Shown: positions 13,153 through 27,800, counted from the first letter of the stretch. The stretch: 64,000 bases of DNA from Toxonevra muliebris (GCA_963691655.1 OY829326.1:15488878-15552877), one strand, 5' to 3'. Program-made: numbers and translations. The notes: a model not told the origin generated them from the letters alone.

Positions 13153-16100
13153 TGAACTAAAAAAGTTCCCTTATATCCTTTGTTCCTTGATTATTTTAAG
13201 CAAAGGACAAGCGTTGAGGTAAAGAGGATAGAATGAGTAACGTCTAGGCAAACATGATTTTGTAGATGTTGATTCTGCCGGTCGTTATAGGCAAAACTTT
13301 AACTTTTCTCGCCGTGCCGTCCAAATTATCATACGTTACAACAATAAAGCGCACAAAACAACAAATATATATTTATAATCGCTGGAGCTGAAATATTTGG
13401 GGAATCATCATAAAATAAACCGAGGTTCATTTTCAGAGGTGTGTAACAATACCGATTTTTTTGTGTTTGAGTATATATATATATATAAATATTATATATA
13501 ATAAGTACAAGAAAATCAATTATAAAATGCATCTGAGAAAAGAAACGCGCACTCTTATATGAATTATTTCTTATGTATGTATCAGATTTAAATAAGTACT
13601 CATGAAGTAATTTCTTACATTCATTATACACATTACTTTAATATTCTTCTTAATAATCATACATGTGGCGGCAATTTTCTTTCATCATCATCAACTCCAC
13701 CACATCCCACTCAATTAACCTAATTTGCATCGGAGTACACAAAATAAAATTCACACACAAGCAAATAAACACATGCATATGTAAAATAGTTTTGTAAAAT
13801 AAAATCAACATATCCGCATCCATTCATTCAAAACAATATTACACATGCTGGCAAACTGACATTTGTATGACAGTTCCAAGGCACTTTGCAAAACCATAGA
13901 TAGTATGTAAGAAGAAAGAAAATACTAGCTCACTCCGTGATATCTAGCTAAAAAATAATTTCATCCCTTAAGAGGATTTTAATAAAAGATACGAGTGCAT
14001 ACATAAATATGAAGTCGGAAAGCAAAAAAAAAAATAAATAAAAATAAAATAAAACTTAAGGCTGCCACCATTATTCACTCATACCATTATCCCCACTACA
14101 AGCTGGTTGTGATGCAATTATTTGCATATCAGCTGAATACTCGTGCCTGAAGCATGCAACTATAAAGTATGTCGGTATGTTGTGGTTTTGCAAATACGAG
14201 TATCAAAAGTAAGTAAAATAAAAGTGGAACAAGGCGCAAGTACAAATAAGTCAATTCACAGCCATAGAAAATAAATGCCAAAATGCTTCAATGTGTGCAT
14301 CTCCGTGTGTGAGGGGAAAGGGGAGAGTGCGTGCGTTTATTTTGAAAATGGGTTAAAAGTTTCAGTGTGTGTGTATGTGTATTTAATATATGGTGTGATG
14401 AATGTTGAATAAATATGCAAGCACAAGTATGCATGAAGCATTAAATTGTAATATCTATTGCATAATTCTAGGCGCTGTCACTGAACTCAAAACATAAAAA
14501 GAAACAAGCAAACAAACAGGCAAATAGTCTCGTCGACCGGAAATGTAAACAACTTGTTGCATAACATTTTAAATCAAATTTAACAGTATATAAACTATAT
14601 AACTATTTGAATAAAACAAATTTGAAGAACTAAATAATTTCGTATGGGAACAAGAATACATTATCTCAGCCAATTTCTTAATTTTTCTTTGAAAGGCTTT
14701 AATGTGATTAGCTCAGATCTAACAGTCAGTGGAATCTTATTATACTGCCGAAAATGGACACGTTAGCTCTAGTGCAGGAGCATTTTAACGTGGCACCATA
14801 GCCTAACATAAAAAAATAAGCAATGAACCAAAGCCTCCCACATTAAAATCAAAGCATTTGATACTTGTACACTATTGCTCTTTTTTATATTAGTAAGCTT
14901 GAGACTACTAGTTTTTGGTTGTCCTAGCATATTGAAATTTGATATATCGTGGAGGTTATTGGAAAAAAGCAAACAAAACACAAACATCAATTTTGTTGGA
15001 CAGAATCTACAATTTTCTGGCATTTATTTTAATTTACCAATGCAATTTTCATCTCCTAATACGTGCTTTATAATTGCTTTCAATATGACTCGATTTAATG
15101 AAGGGTTAAGTTCGCTTTAAATGGTTTTACGTCAAATTTTGGTTGGGTCACTAGGACAGTAACAACTTTTTTATGGCGGTCTATAGAGAGCATACGCAAT
15201 TTATGGCCATTTTCGTCCTTTGATTTTTCCTACAGCCAATTCTTAATCTGTAGGTACTACTCTATATTCATCGTTATTAAATGAGAGAGCTTCAAGTTTT
15301 TACCGGACAGAAAAGTAAACTATATCTTAATTCTATACCAACGAACAAATAGGAAAGCTCGTTTACCGTTTTTGGAATAATTGCCCTCTTTCTAAATCAA
15401 GTTTGTTCTCAAAGAGTCTTGAACAGCCCTGATCAAGGAAGTTTTGCAGCAGAAACTCCATATTTTAATACTAAAATCGAATTTGATACTGCTACTAACA
15501 AAATTAAATCAGTGAACGTGCAAAGATTCACTTAAGTCTCAAACATATTAAACAATACAACTCAAAATTATGCACACGATTTTCAAGTATTTACACATCA
15601 TATCCCTTAATTGCAATTTTTCATGTTAAGTTTAACATATTTTCTCTTGCAAAATGAAAACATTAGAAAGCTTCCATTTTCCAAGCCGAGCTATGCTCTC
15701 TTATTCTTCAATTCCATTTTATCTCGTTTCATCATCCCCAAATGAAACGAAATAAAATGGCTTTGCTCTTTTACTTTCCTCCTTACTGCTCTATTCAACT
15801 TAACACTCCTTATTGTGAATTATGCTCTTTACTTTATTATTTATTTTGTCCTCTCTCTCTCTCTCTCTTTCTCTCTTAACTTCCTTCCTGTTTGCTTGTT
15901 TCAATGCACGCTCACATTTGACAGCACTCAGTACTCGTACCTATGAACCATGACCCTTGCCAACATAAATTTTATTGTTATAGCAAAGTTTTTTACTTGT
16001 TGTCATTGTTGCGCTGCTTTTTATATTGCAATTGTTATATATGTATATAGTTATTATAGAGTGTATGTATAAAGGTAAGTGCAATAGCAACAACAAAATA

Positions 16101-16499
16101 CCAACAACAGCATGTAAAACAAAGAAGAAGGAGAAGAAGCATCAAAAGACAGCATATTGAATTAGTTAATTGCAATAGAGCCAAAAGCAGCATCTGCTTT
16201 ATATCTTCACAAACTTTCTACTACAAGAGAAAATTGACTTTTATTTATGACACTCTTATTTGAATTGTTTGTCAACAATGTTGAATTTATTTCTGTACGT
16301 GTAGTTATATAATTACTCACACATATACAGTATTATTTTCGTAAGTGTGTGTGTGTGTTTGCATTGTGTGTTTATGTGAATTTAATGTGAAGCATAGAAA
16401 ATATTCTGTAATATTATTTCTGTCTCCAGTATTTTGATGATTTAGCATTGGATTATAAAAGTTATTACAAAATTTATCACATTTTGAAATGCATTAGAT
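13153..16499. other. Non-coding stretch with microsatellites
   Basis: No gene is recognised. Simple repeats include (at)n near 13470-13500, (tg)n near 14366 and (ct)n at about 15850-15877. Short frames at 14769-15120 overlap on both strands and show no family signature. Confidence 0.45.
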
Positions 16500-16503
16500 C
16501 AGT

Positions 16504-17356
16504 TGTGACGACATAAAAATTATCAGTAATTTTAATCGCACAACCCTAAACCACTAGCACATATATGCCGTTAAAATATATATTAACATTTATATTTAAT
16601 TAATTATAATATATATATTTCACAGAACGGAAATAATACGGTTCAACAAGAAGAAATTGATATAAAAGGACATGCATCGCACAGAAGAAGACACTCAGAC
16701 TTAGATCGTGGTCTAAGGTAGTAACTTGGTGGTTCTATTGTCCTCTATTCGCTAGATTATATGTAATAAACCAACCGATGCGTCCGCACGCTAGGCTAGT
16801 ACAAAAGAGTCGTTAGTTTATATCAGCAGAGCGTCCGCATGCTAGGCTCTTCATAAGACATTATTCATTCGTGAGGTATTAATTGGATCTTGGCGTAAGT
16901 CCTTACGTCAAGATTAAGTTTCCACTGAAGTATTAATCGGCATCAGGGGGTCGTATCCACGTACCCTGGTGTAGTGAACACACGTAGTTGCCACGGACTA
17001 TACAACGAGCGACAATGACCTAACCATCGTATCACGAACACGAACAAAGAAAACATACGAACGCAAACCGAGCGCCAATGAAGGCAAACGAGCGCCAAGG
17101 AAGGCAAATGAGCGCCAACGAAGGCAAACGAACGTCCGAGAAGGACGATTGAGGGGCTACAAGGAACAAACAAAAACGGTACGAGGTACCAAGAATAAAA
17201 ATTAATCAAGTGTATTTAAAACCAATCGTGAAGAAAATAAAGAAACAAGTGAACTAACAAAATCGAAACGAACTATCGTGAGTTATTATTTACGCACCCT
17301 GGTACTCGCTGAGTATACCCTGACGAAAAGAAAAGGAAACAGGAAGGTTCGTTACA
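16504..17356. mobile_element. Solo LTR, probably Ty3/gypsy type
   Basis: This 853-bp segment starts TGTGACGAC and ends CGTTACA, giving the TG...CA ends of an LTR. It is flanked by a 4-bp duplication, cagt, at 16500-16503 and 17357-17360. A TATA-like 'gatataaaagg' lies at about 16660 and an 'aataaa' at about 16765. No internal retrotransposon region or second LTR is nearby, so it is most simply a solo LTR left by recombination. The 4-bp duplication favours Ty3/gypsy over copia or Bel-Pao. The strand is not determined, though TATA and AATAAA order suggest plus. Confidence 0.7.
17066..17142 (+). repeat. About 20-bp tandem repeat inside the LTR
   Basis: The unit 'aacgagcgccaatgaaggca' and close variants recur about 3.5 times in tandem. 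Confidence 0.7.
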
Positions 17357-17360
17357 CAGT

Positions 17361-19914
17361 ATTTAATTTTAAGAATAAAATAAAATTTAAGTGAATTTCT
17401 TATGCAAATGTAAGTGAAATGTAGACCAACTTTCAAAATAGGTAATATGCAAAAGTTGAATCTTTTAGGCAAATTATTAAAAATTTAAACTAAATATTAT
17501 AATATATAAGTTTACGAAGCTCAGTTATCAATTAACTATTTGACCAAATTGGGTTCATTAATGTCAATCAAGGGCGTGTTTTTAATACAGGCAAATAATA
17601 CCATAGGCTTTGTCTGTGCGAAAATTCTTCTCCAGCCGTCATCTTCAACCTTGTACTAAAATCAGTTTTGGAAATATCTTAAAAATTGATTAAATAAATC
17701 CAAAATTACGAGAACTTTTATTTTTATTATTTATGTAATTTGTAATTTGTGCATATTTTTACTCTAATTCATTAGATACAACTAAACGAGTGATACCGAC
17801 TCCATTACTTGCAACCGAAATATTGACAATTGAATATTACTTATACGTCGTGTGGTACACTTGCAAAAATAGAAATTAAAAACGTTCAATTTCTGATTAA
17901 ATAAATTCAATTTCTTTATTTCAGTGTTACAAAAATTAATTAAATAATGATTTGCAAAAGAGTTTTCGTAATTGAGAGTGAAACTAAAAACATAGCACGC
18001 TGCATTTGATTGATCAATCCAATTGAAAAACAGCAAAAGTCAATTCTTTGAACATGTGCACAATTCAGCATGTATTGCATTAATACAGACATGCATACAT
18101 ACAAACAAAGTGCAAAAAAAAATAAAGAAAACACGTGTGCTGATATGAATGCATTGAATATTGTATGCACTTCACACACTTCAGATCAGCACCCAGTATC
18201 TGAGTGCCAGGAAGCATAAACGCAGTTAAAGTTCGTCAGAGTTCATATGCGTCAGCATCGTATTGAAATGTCTACTTGAGTTTGTTTATTTGTTTGCTCT
18301 TAAATTTATTCTAGTTTTGTTGTTTTTGCTTTATGTAATTTTTTATATGTTTTCTTTCATAATTTTTAACTATTTGTTTTTTTTTTTTTTTGTTTTGTTC
18401 TTCTTTTGTATACACATACATATTTCTGCTTTGTTTTATTTTAATTTAGCAAAAGAAAATGAGAAACAACACAGAGCACCCGCATAAGTGAAACAATGCG
18501 GTCACTGCGGCATCAGCAACAGCGACAACAACAACAATAGAAGCAACAACTAAACTCACTACAACAAATACTTATTCAAAATCACAAGAACCACTTTTCA
18601 TGTGGATTGCATACACACCAGCAACAACAATATACCCCACTACATACCCTTCATTGCATTCTCTATTATTTTCTCCTCTCTCAATCTCTCTTTATATGTA
18701 TTTGTATCATACTTTTCCTCCCATATTCCCTACCGCATTGCACTTTGCACATCACAATACTTTTTTGTCATGAAGCAGCCGTACAAACATTTAAATCAAA
18801 ATGATAAAGTTGCATACTTGAGTAAAGTTATTCACACCAACAGCAGTAGCAACAACAATAACAAAAGCAACAATGTATAAGCCAAATGTCTAAAAACGTA
18901 AAAATAAAAAATTAAAACTCAAAACAAAACAAAATATAAAAAATAAAAAGATATTTTTGCACAATATAATAGCTACTTTTGTTGTTGTTGATGAATTGTT
19001 TTTTTTTTCTTTTTTTTTTTTTTTTGTTTGTTTTGTTTTATGTTTTGTAGTTTTTTTTAGTTTTTGTTGTTATTGCTTCTCTATTGTTATTGTGTATATG
19101 TGCGGTTATTTTTGTTGTTGTATGCGGTTATTTGTTTTTGCCATAAATTCAAATGTGACATTTAGGCAGTCCAAAGTTTTTGTAATTATGATGATGATCA
19201 TCCCTATTTTAATCATCATCGCCGTTATCCTCATTCGAGAATATGAAAGAATCTGTGAGTATAGAAGTGCCCAACACCATTCAGATGCACACCAGTGGTA
19301 GCATCCTATCCCTCTCTCCTTTTATGTGACATCTTACGGAAACATCCGAACTTTGCTTGCTTTCTGGATATATATCTATTAAAACTGATATCTTGAGTCA
19401 TTAACTTTTAATTAAGAGTAATACCATAGTTTAAAATTTTAAAAAAATCTTCTCTCCCTAGTTATTTAACTATAATTCCCTACCGAATCAATCAACATCG
19501 GTAAACTTTATTGGTCTTTTCAATTTCTTCATTTTAAATATTTTTTCAATCAATTAGAAGTTATGACATAATATGTAGTAGTAGTAGTATGTAGTAGTAA
19601 ATATGTATCGAAATATTTGTAGTGCACACATTTTTCACTACTTTTGAACAAGACAACGAAAACTAAATGAATGTACATAAAAAATATATATAAATCGGAT
19701 TTTATATAACTTAATTAAGAAAAAATTTGTTATTTTTTTTTTAATTTTTTTGTACATCTTGTTTTTAAATATACAAACGCATTGTCTCTTCCAAAAGTGA
19801 GGAAAAAGTACTTAAGAGGGGACCATGTATGACCATCGATATGTATATCTACTATTACACAGTACAACTTATCTTTTTCCGCGACGATTAATCAATATCT
19901 TTAAAGATATATGT
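17361..19914. other. Non-coding stretch rich in poly-T and CAA repeats
   Basis: No gene is recognised. Poly-T runs at 18375-18392 and 19000-19026, and CAA/CAG-rich tracts at 18500-18560 and 18830-18880, generate spurious low-complexity frames. A (gta)n tract lies at 19575-19600. Confidence 0.5.
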
Positions 19915-19922
19915 ATATAGAC

Positions 19923-21118
19923 CAGAGGTTCTCAACTGTGCTCATCATATGCCCCCCTTTTCGAATTCGTGGCAAACCCGCGCCTCCCCTACTTTGATTT
20001 TCACACAACAATTTTTTTATGCTGGTTTACTATTTTTTAAATTAAATCTTACCCGCCTTGATAAAATTCTGGTTTTTCCGTAGTTTGAATGAGGTTCTGG
20101 TTAGTTTGCGTCAAAGATAAACTAGGTTAGTAAATTTATTTAGTAGTTGAATTATTCCTCGTGAAGAAAACTAGGATCGTGAAGTTTTAGTAAAGCTTTA
20201 GTTGGAAATTTGTTAGCTTAAACAAACCAAATAATTAATAAATAGATTCAATCATGGATTATCTTAGGTGATTCCTCATGTTAAAGTTTTTGATAGTAAA
20301 AGATAGTCGAGAAATTAACCAAAGGCAAAAAAAAACACTGTTAAAATTTATTTGAACTAAAGTTCTTTGAAAATGGTATTTTACATTAGATTTTTTTTCA
20401 ATAATAGTTTTTAACAATTTGTCGTATTTTTGTGGTTTAAAGCTATTATCGATGTGTCTTTGCAGCACACATTGTTGCGATTTCTTCGCATTGAAATCGC
20501 AACAGCTGATTTTCATTTCTTTCTGCCACATACAAGAGATTTTTAGTTGAGGTTTCTACCTGTTCAATTAACTATTAAGTTAAATATAAATATTAGAATA
20601 TTAGAATAAAAGTATTAATATACAAAATAATATCAAATATTTCTGAATTTGTTTCTTTTTGTTCACTTTTTTCATTTCACTTCCTCTTCTTCTTTATTTT
20701 GTTACTTGTCGGTATGAAATGAAAACGCAGCAGTTTGCGTTTTCGGGATGACAAACTGTAAATGTTCGAAAAAAACGATGCGTCAAAGTCGCAGATGTGT
20801 GTGCACGCTCATATGAAATAATGGGTTGCATTGTTGTAATTTCTTACGTTGCGGATTCGCAGCAATAAAATCGCAACTGTGTGTACGTACCTTAAGTCAG
20901 AAATGGAAAATGTGAAACTAAAAGGTGCATACTGTAGGTTTTAACATATAATATGAAAGAAAAAATAAATTATTTTGTTAAACACAAAATATTATGATTA
21001 CGGCGCATTACAGAGTATTCAAATATTTGTTTATTGAAATATCTCCGTGCCTCCCTTCAAATCAGTCTACGCCCCCCCCCCTCCCAGGGGGAAGCGCCCC
21101 ACCACTTGAGAACCACTG
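19923..21118. mobile_element. hAT-type element with 8-bp target duplication
   Basis: The left end CAGAGGTTCTCAACTGTG pairs with CAGTGGTTCTCAAGTGGTG, the reverse complement of the right end. A perfect 8-bp duplication, atatagac, lies at 19915-19922 and 21119-21126. The element is 1196 bp. A short minus-strand frame at 20259-20531 has no recognisable transposase motif, so this copy appears non-autonomous or decayed. Two internal segments, near 20465-20505 and 20830-20880, share 'gcgattt/gcaac' motifs in inverted arrangement and may be older internal repeats. Confidence 0.85.
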
Positions 21119-21595
21119 ATATAGACTGCGACGTGAAGAAATTTTTTACGCGAAGCTTAAAATCAATGTTTTGTGTTTCAACATAACGTCTGGGCAATTG
21201 TTCGTTATGAGAAGATAAACATGTATTGTTACTCTTTATGGGGTTTTTGACACAAATCTGTCCAACAGTTTTCAGTTGTGTTTCGATGTTCGGGCGCATT
21301 ATTCCTTGCCATTTACCCTTTATCCTTTTGGAAAAATTTGTAAATTTGTGTTAGTGGGAAAAGTCAAAATTTTCGCTTTTTATAATGTACAATTTTTGTC
21401 TTAGGCCAACAAATATTTGCATACCGATTTCAATCAACTCTCAACCATGACTTTTAACTCAGTGTAGTTTTTCTAAAAATCGTCAATTCATCGATGTGAA
21501 AATGAATAAATTTTTATTTTTGTTATTATATTTAGAAAGCTTTACGTATTTCCATTTTGTTTATTGTTTCATGCACATGTGTAAACCAAAAGCTG

Positions 21596-21678
21596 CGTTT
21601 CTAAGACGCAAAAATTTGTCGGCTGCTGCGAGAGTGATTAGTAATCAGTTTTGTGATTAGTTCTGCATCTTAGAAACG
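21596..21678. repeat. Short fold-back repeat next to a SINE
   Basis: Left arm cgtttctaagacgca (21596-21610) and right arm tgcatcttagaaacg (21664-21678) are inverted copies with one mismatch, separated by 53 bp. The right arm touches the target duplication of the SINE at 21686-21872. Confidence 0.55.
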
Positions 21679-21685
21679 GCATGAT

Positions 21686-21872
21686 TATTATTATTTGAAG
21701 AAAGGATGGCTCGAAAGGCAGGCACTGCGACCTATAAGATTTATTGTACCAATGCCTCAAGAAAGAAAGAAAGGAAGAGAGAAAGAAAGATAGATAAGAA
21801 ACATACCCAAGCTGAGAATCGAACTCGGGTTTCCAGTGACAAGAGTCTGACACTCTACCACTAGACCACAGT
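21686..21872 (-). mobile_element. tRNA-derived SINE
   Basis: On the minus strand the head reads as a tRNA-like promoter. A box A-like TGGTCTAGTGG (complement of about 21859-21869) is followed by a box B-like GTTCGATTC (complement near 21818-21826). A (TTTC)n tract and an AAT-rich tail follow. The copy is flanked by ggcatgat at 21678-21685 and 21873-21880, an 8-bp target duplication. It is not a functional tRNA, because the acceptor stem does not close. Confidence 0.8.
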
Positions 21873-21880
21873 GGCATGAT

Positions 21881-24800
21881 ACATTATTTGTAAAATGTTT
21901 GAAAATCATTAAAGTTCGTATAATTTCAAAAACGGTTTTAATTTCTTTCTAAAAATAAAATTATGGCCGATTTCGAATTTGGGTCGAGTTTGTCAATTGT
22001 CAAAGTTGTGAGAAGACATGTTGACCGATCTGGTGACAAACCGGTATTCAATGAGTTTTACCTCTGAACCCACGATATGTATAGTAAATATTGCACGACA
22101 ATGATATTTGATAATGAAATACTGACAGTTGTAGTTGAACAACACCATGATGAAAATGCAGTTTAAATTTTTCAAAAATGTTTAAGTAAAACTTTATATA
22201 TAAAAATTTTATTCATTGTAAACCAATTTAATAATAATAATCGGTAGAAGTATTTCATTTTAAACAATAATGAATCATTTTTTCGTAATAAATCATAATA
22301 TTTAAATAATTCTTTAGTTTTTAAAATGAGAATTTTTGGAGAAATTATTTTTTTTCTTTGGGTATATCTATTGTACACATCGATAGTTATACGTTCACCC
22401 ATAGTCTAGTTCAAAGTTATACTTAGCCTTTGCCAACCAAATAGTGTATTTCGGTCGGTCTACGCTGATCTGAAATCATCTACGTTAATTTTTCTTAGAT
22501 GGTTAATATGCTTCCTTGGAATTAATTATATATTTTACAAACAAGGACAAATAAGATTTTTAAATTAAAAAACACGCCGACAGTAATCCCTAGTTAATTG
22601 CGGCAATGCAAATGCACGGTTTTAGAACAACTAAGCTAATAAACGTAAAACTTTAATACATTTTGAAACGAAAGAGGACGAATTTAAGCATGAAACGTCA
22701 TTTAGCATGAGTCTATTACTCAGGGATTACTACATATTTAACGCAAGTATGAATATGTGCATATATATTTATAAAGTAGGTCATGTGCTGCTCAGTGCTC
22801 ACTGTATGTATTCTTAAGTAAAATATAATAATTATGCTTTTAATCGCGAATATGAAAACGTGTGAAAAATAATGAACATCCACCCACCAGTCCACTTCTT
22901 CCTACAGCCTGCCAACACATGAGCATTTAATTTCCTGCCAACAACAGAAAAAAACACTCATACGCACATAATAACGCTAAGAAATAATAACCACTTTAAG
23001 CAACACAAACAACAACAAAAACAACAACAAGAAGTAGAAAATCAGCGAAAAAATATTTTCTTTTGCATATCTGCTTCAAGTTATAAACTTTTGCCGAACA
23101 ACAAAAACAACAAACAGCAACATTAACTTTTTGAAGTTGATCCCACTAGAGGGGAACAGAGATTGTTTTTTTTGTATTATATGTTGATATACCCTACAAC
23201 CTATAGGGTAGGATTAAAGGTAAATAAATTACTAGGCAACAAGGCTTCCTTAAGTACACTTTTGTAATTAAAAATAATGAGCTTCAAAAGCTGTTTTTAC
23301 TCAAAACGTTTAATGGTTGTAACAAGATCAAGTCCACATGGTCTTCCCGTATCTAGATATGGGCTCTCATTTACTTTTCTTGCACAGCTAGCTCTACCGA
23401 AGATGGTTTATTTGGCTAACTGTCCTTGATTTGATTATTAGAAGCCTTCTAGCCATAAGCAAAATGAAATGCAATGGTTTTTTCCATCACTAGCTGCTAG
23501 TCTATGAACACATTAAGCTATGGGTTATTTCTCATAACGTCTCAGTTCTTGACGTATATATTTGATGAAAAATCATAGAACACAACCACCAGGGACAATA
23601 CTCGAAAGGAAAACTGCCATTCCCTTAGTATAAGTAGTATATGCGACGTTTAGCTTCCACTTCCTGTCATAAATACAATTCACATTATCTGTCCAGCGAT
23701 AATGTGAATGCTTGTAATTTTCTCTAAACCAGCATCTGGTTTTTACGATTGATACAGAGAACTCTCATCACCTGGGCGCCTTAGCATCCAAACTCTTCCA
23801 TAAAAAATACAATTATTTTCATTTACTACTACTAGAGCTATCAAACCATAGATCTCTACTTATTGTTATATACTCGTATTTCAAAGATGTATCTCGTGTT
23901 CGTTTATGACTGAGCTTATCTTAATACTCATTGTTGTTTTTGTTTGATTTTTATTCGCCTATAAACTACCAAAAAAGAAACAACTAAAAAACAGAAATAT
24001 GTGAGGCGCGGAAAATTCAATATGATTTAAAACTGCTCTTGTCTCATGACGCCAGTGCTGCTACTGCTGCATTTGGTGCTCATCATCATGCTACTATTGC
24101 TGTTGCAGCGTAGCTGATGATATCCTTCTATTCTTCAGTAGCAACTTTGTCATATACACTGTAATGATGATGATAGTATAGTTGGTACATGGAGAGATAT
24201 ATTCGTCGGTGCTTATGTTGTCTCAAGTTGAGCTTAACGCTTACAGTGCAGGCATGCTCAAAAGTACTTTTCATGGTATCATATACATATGTACATTGTA
24301 TATATGTTTGTTTGTATGTGTTTTGCTTTCTTTTTATATGAGCATGCTACAAGTATGTATATTTACCAGTTTGTTTGTTTGATTGTTTGCTTGCTGCATT
24401 GTTTGTGCTGTTGCTGTTGTTATTTTGTTGGTTATTTGCAGCGTGTGTGGCGTTATCGTTGCTTTGGAGATTTGTCGTTCCATTTCAGTTGTGATGATGA
24501 TGAGTCCCTTTGGGTCAACACTTTTGTTTATTTTTGACATTTTGACGCCCACTTACCTAAAAATATTGTCATACTACAAGTGGTAGGGGCAACAAAAACT
24601 AAAAAAATACAACAAAAATATAAAAGCAAAAACTTTTATAACATAAAAACGATAGATGTATGTATTTGAGTGTGTTTCTGTGTATGTGGAATTCATATGT
24701 ATATGTTTTAGTGGTAAAGGAAAAAAGAGTCACAAAAACATATTAATATTGTTGAACATTTTTCCAGAAAAATATTTTATAAAATTATTTGACAATGTTT

Positions 24801-27800
24801 TTGCAGCATTTGTTGAAACCGCAATTGTGTGGATGGTTGAAGTAGAGAGGGGGCGGATGATTATATGGATGTATGGATACTGTATCTAGGTAATTGTTAA
24901 CGTTAAGGAAACATATGCACTACATACACAAACATGCTCGCGTATATGTAAAGCGTAAGCAACGTAGGAAACTTTTGTTATTTCAAATAAAATATGTGCT
25001 CAACACTTACATATTTTAAATATAAAAACAAATGCAAGCAATAACAGCAACAAAAAGGCGTGAAAATGTATACAACAACACCAACTACATTTTAGAAAAA
25101 CAACTGAAATGAAAACAAAATATTACAACAGTAACAACAATAAGTGTTAGCTCGTTAAACCATATCTGTGAAACAATGTGTCTTTTTGAAAGTGTTTGTG
25201 TTATATTGTGAATCGTGCTATGCTGATAATGATAATGATGAAGAGGAAGGTGAATGAGAGAGGAGTGTGAAAGATGAATGGGTGGGTCTTGTTGTTGGTA
25301 ACTCTTGGTTACTCTTGCTACGCTCTTCACATAACGGCACTCATGTGAATTCATGTTGATGAGTGAATGTGAACAACCAACGCCGCCAGCGCGATACAAG
25401 TTACTCTGGGGCATATACTTGTTATCATGCCTCAACCTTTAACAATTTATGCCATCATCATCTGAATCGCCACTACATGCTGCGAGCAGCATATCAACTT
25501 ATTTTCCATCCACCATTCCTTCTCTATCCTTGTTGTGCGCGAATATCAGCAAAAATGTATTGTAAAATTGTGGAAATTGTTCCGATTAACGTACGCAGCA
25601 ACCAGCACAAACCGCAGCAACAATTTTGATGTGATGATAACACATTTTCCTTTTTTTAGCTTATTAATTTATATTTTTTCATTATTGAGCATGTATCCTC
25701 ATCAGCTAAATATAGCTGGAAATTTATGTATTTTGCTAAACTTTTGATTAGTTTTTGAAAATTTTGTATTTTAAATATTTTCATAAAAATTTGTTTAAAT
25801 TTTAAATACTTTATAGATAAATACCATAAATTATTGGTTTTACATAACGTAGGTAATGTTTGGGAAATTAAGAATATCAAACGGCATTAATAAACATTTT
25901 TCATTTTCATGAGATCTAAAATTTTTCATACTTTTGTATTGGTTGTGTGTTTACTTTTGAGAAATTCTAGAAAGCAACAACTTCATATAGGGCAACTCAG
26001 ATTAATTTAAATTTTTTGAGCCTGACCACTTAAGCTGTTATTGATTTGCGTGTTCACCACTTTGGTCGGCAGCAGACGACCTAAGCGTTAAATCAAATAT
26101 GCTTGAATTAGGTGCTGGTACTGGTACACTGGTACTGGTACTGGTACTACTGGTACTGGTGCTGGTACTTATATTGGTACTTGTTCTGGGCTTTGCACTA
26201 TAAGGACAAACCAAGTTACCTACATTAAGAGTTCAAAAACCCCTAAATCACTTGATTCATTTTCATATTTCTATTAGGTACTATCATCAGCATAGCAATT
26301 GGAATTAAAAGAGAAGGGTGTGGGAGAAATAGCATGGAATAATGGTAGATCCAAAATTATAGATAGTGTTAACAACTAATTCAATAACATGCGAGGCATA
26401 TTGTGAGAAACAGTACTTTGTATCGCTAAAAACATACCTCAATTTTTCATTTATACGGAGATGAAAGTAAAAAAGAATGATTTTTTATGCCAAAAATTTT
26501 CGACGCTCTGTCAGCTATATTCAAGTGTGAACTCATAGGACAAACCACATAGCCATTCCAGACCTAAAAGCTTTTATACCACACTTCAGCAAGTAGCGTC
26601 ATCCACTTTGAATCCTTTACTATATAGAAGTATACTACAAACGCGAATCATCTGTCACATATTTTTAATACCAAAAGACATAGCCAAATTAGCAAAAAAA
26701 AAAAAACATTTTGAAGTCAATTGCAAAGAATCATAAAACATTAATGTTCCGAATCAATCAAATCGATTGACGAATGAGGAAGATTAGAACATGGTATCTG
26801 AAGTCATTTTATCATAATAAAATATTGAGAAATGTGAGCATTCCCAAGTTTTAATTTATTATTTTCTTATATAAGTGTGCTTTATTTTACATCAATTTAT
26901 AATAAAATAAACATTTCTAACATTTCTTCAACATCAGACTATGAATAAAAGTAAGCGATGTAAATGTTTTCCATCTTATAATAGAATTTCCTGTGTGTAA
27001 ATATGTTACGATGCCAGAAATAAAAAGGCAACAACAATAACAAAAGGAATATGATGCACTTAAGTAGACATAAAACAGATGCTACTACTAGGTATATATG
27101 CTTTTACTTCATATTACTACCTACTACTATATTACTTCATTTTTTTGTTCTATAGCATACCATATTTTTATGGGCAATAGTAGGATACATATGTATTTCT
27201 ACATGTACACACTGCTGCAATGTCATTTGAAGCATTAAAAAAAGTGATTCCGGAAAATGAATTATAAGCAATTTTCTGGAAAAAATAGGCTCTCATATAG
27301 TAAATGTAATAAAAGAAGAGAAGGTTGCGCACAGAGTGTGAAAGAGGCGGGAAAATGCATAGACAGGACTATCAAACGTATGCAACAATTTGTATTCCCC
27401 CTCAGACCCACTCATAGTGTAAGTATATGCAGAAAAAGTAAATATTGCAAACGAGATGGTGTCACTTTTCTAGAGGCAATTAATGTTTAAAAATGGAACC
27501 GAATGCTGCGGTAGTTCAATATACGCTGCACACATACATATGTATGTATGAATATGTGTGTGTGAATGGAAGAGAGAGAGAGAACGTGTAACTATCAATG
27601 TGTGCAGTTTCTGCCTTTTATGCAGTAGTAAATTTCATTAAATTGTTTCTGTTGCATTAACCGAAAGTTCACTTATGTACATACAAATTTATGGATGTAT
27701 GTGAGTGTGCACGTTTATATGCTTCGTTGTTTCCAACTTTAAGTGTCACTAATGTTTATCGATTTCAATTAAACTACGAGTATAATATACTCAATTATTG

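Noticed and set aside
16943..17209. 88-codon minus-strand frame
   Set aside because: It lies inside the LTR and is generated by the 20-bp tandem repeat.
18957..19301. 114-codon frame rich in Phe and Ile
   Set aside because: It is the translation of poly-T and TTG tracts.
21800..21880. tRNA gene on the minus strand
   Set aside because: Boxes A and B are present, but the acceptor stem does not pair and the copy has a SINE tail and target duplication.
26111..26200. CRISPR-like repeat array
   Set aside because: The repeats are contiguous hexamers without spacers, and the genome is eukaryotic, so it is a minisatellite.
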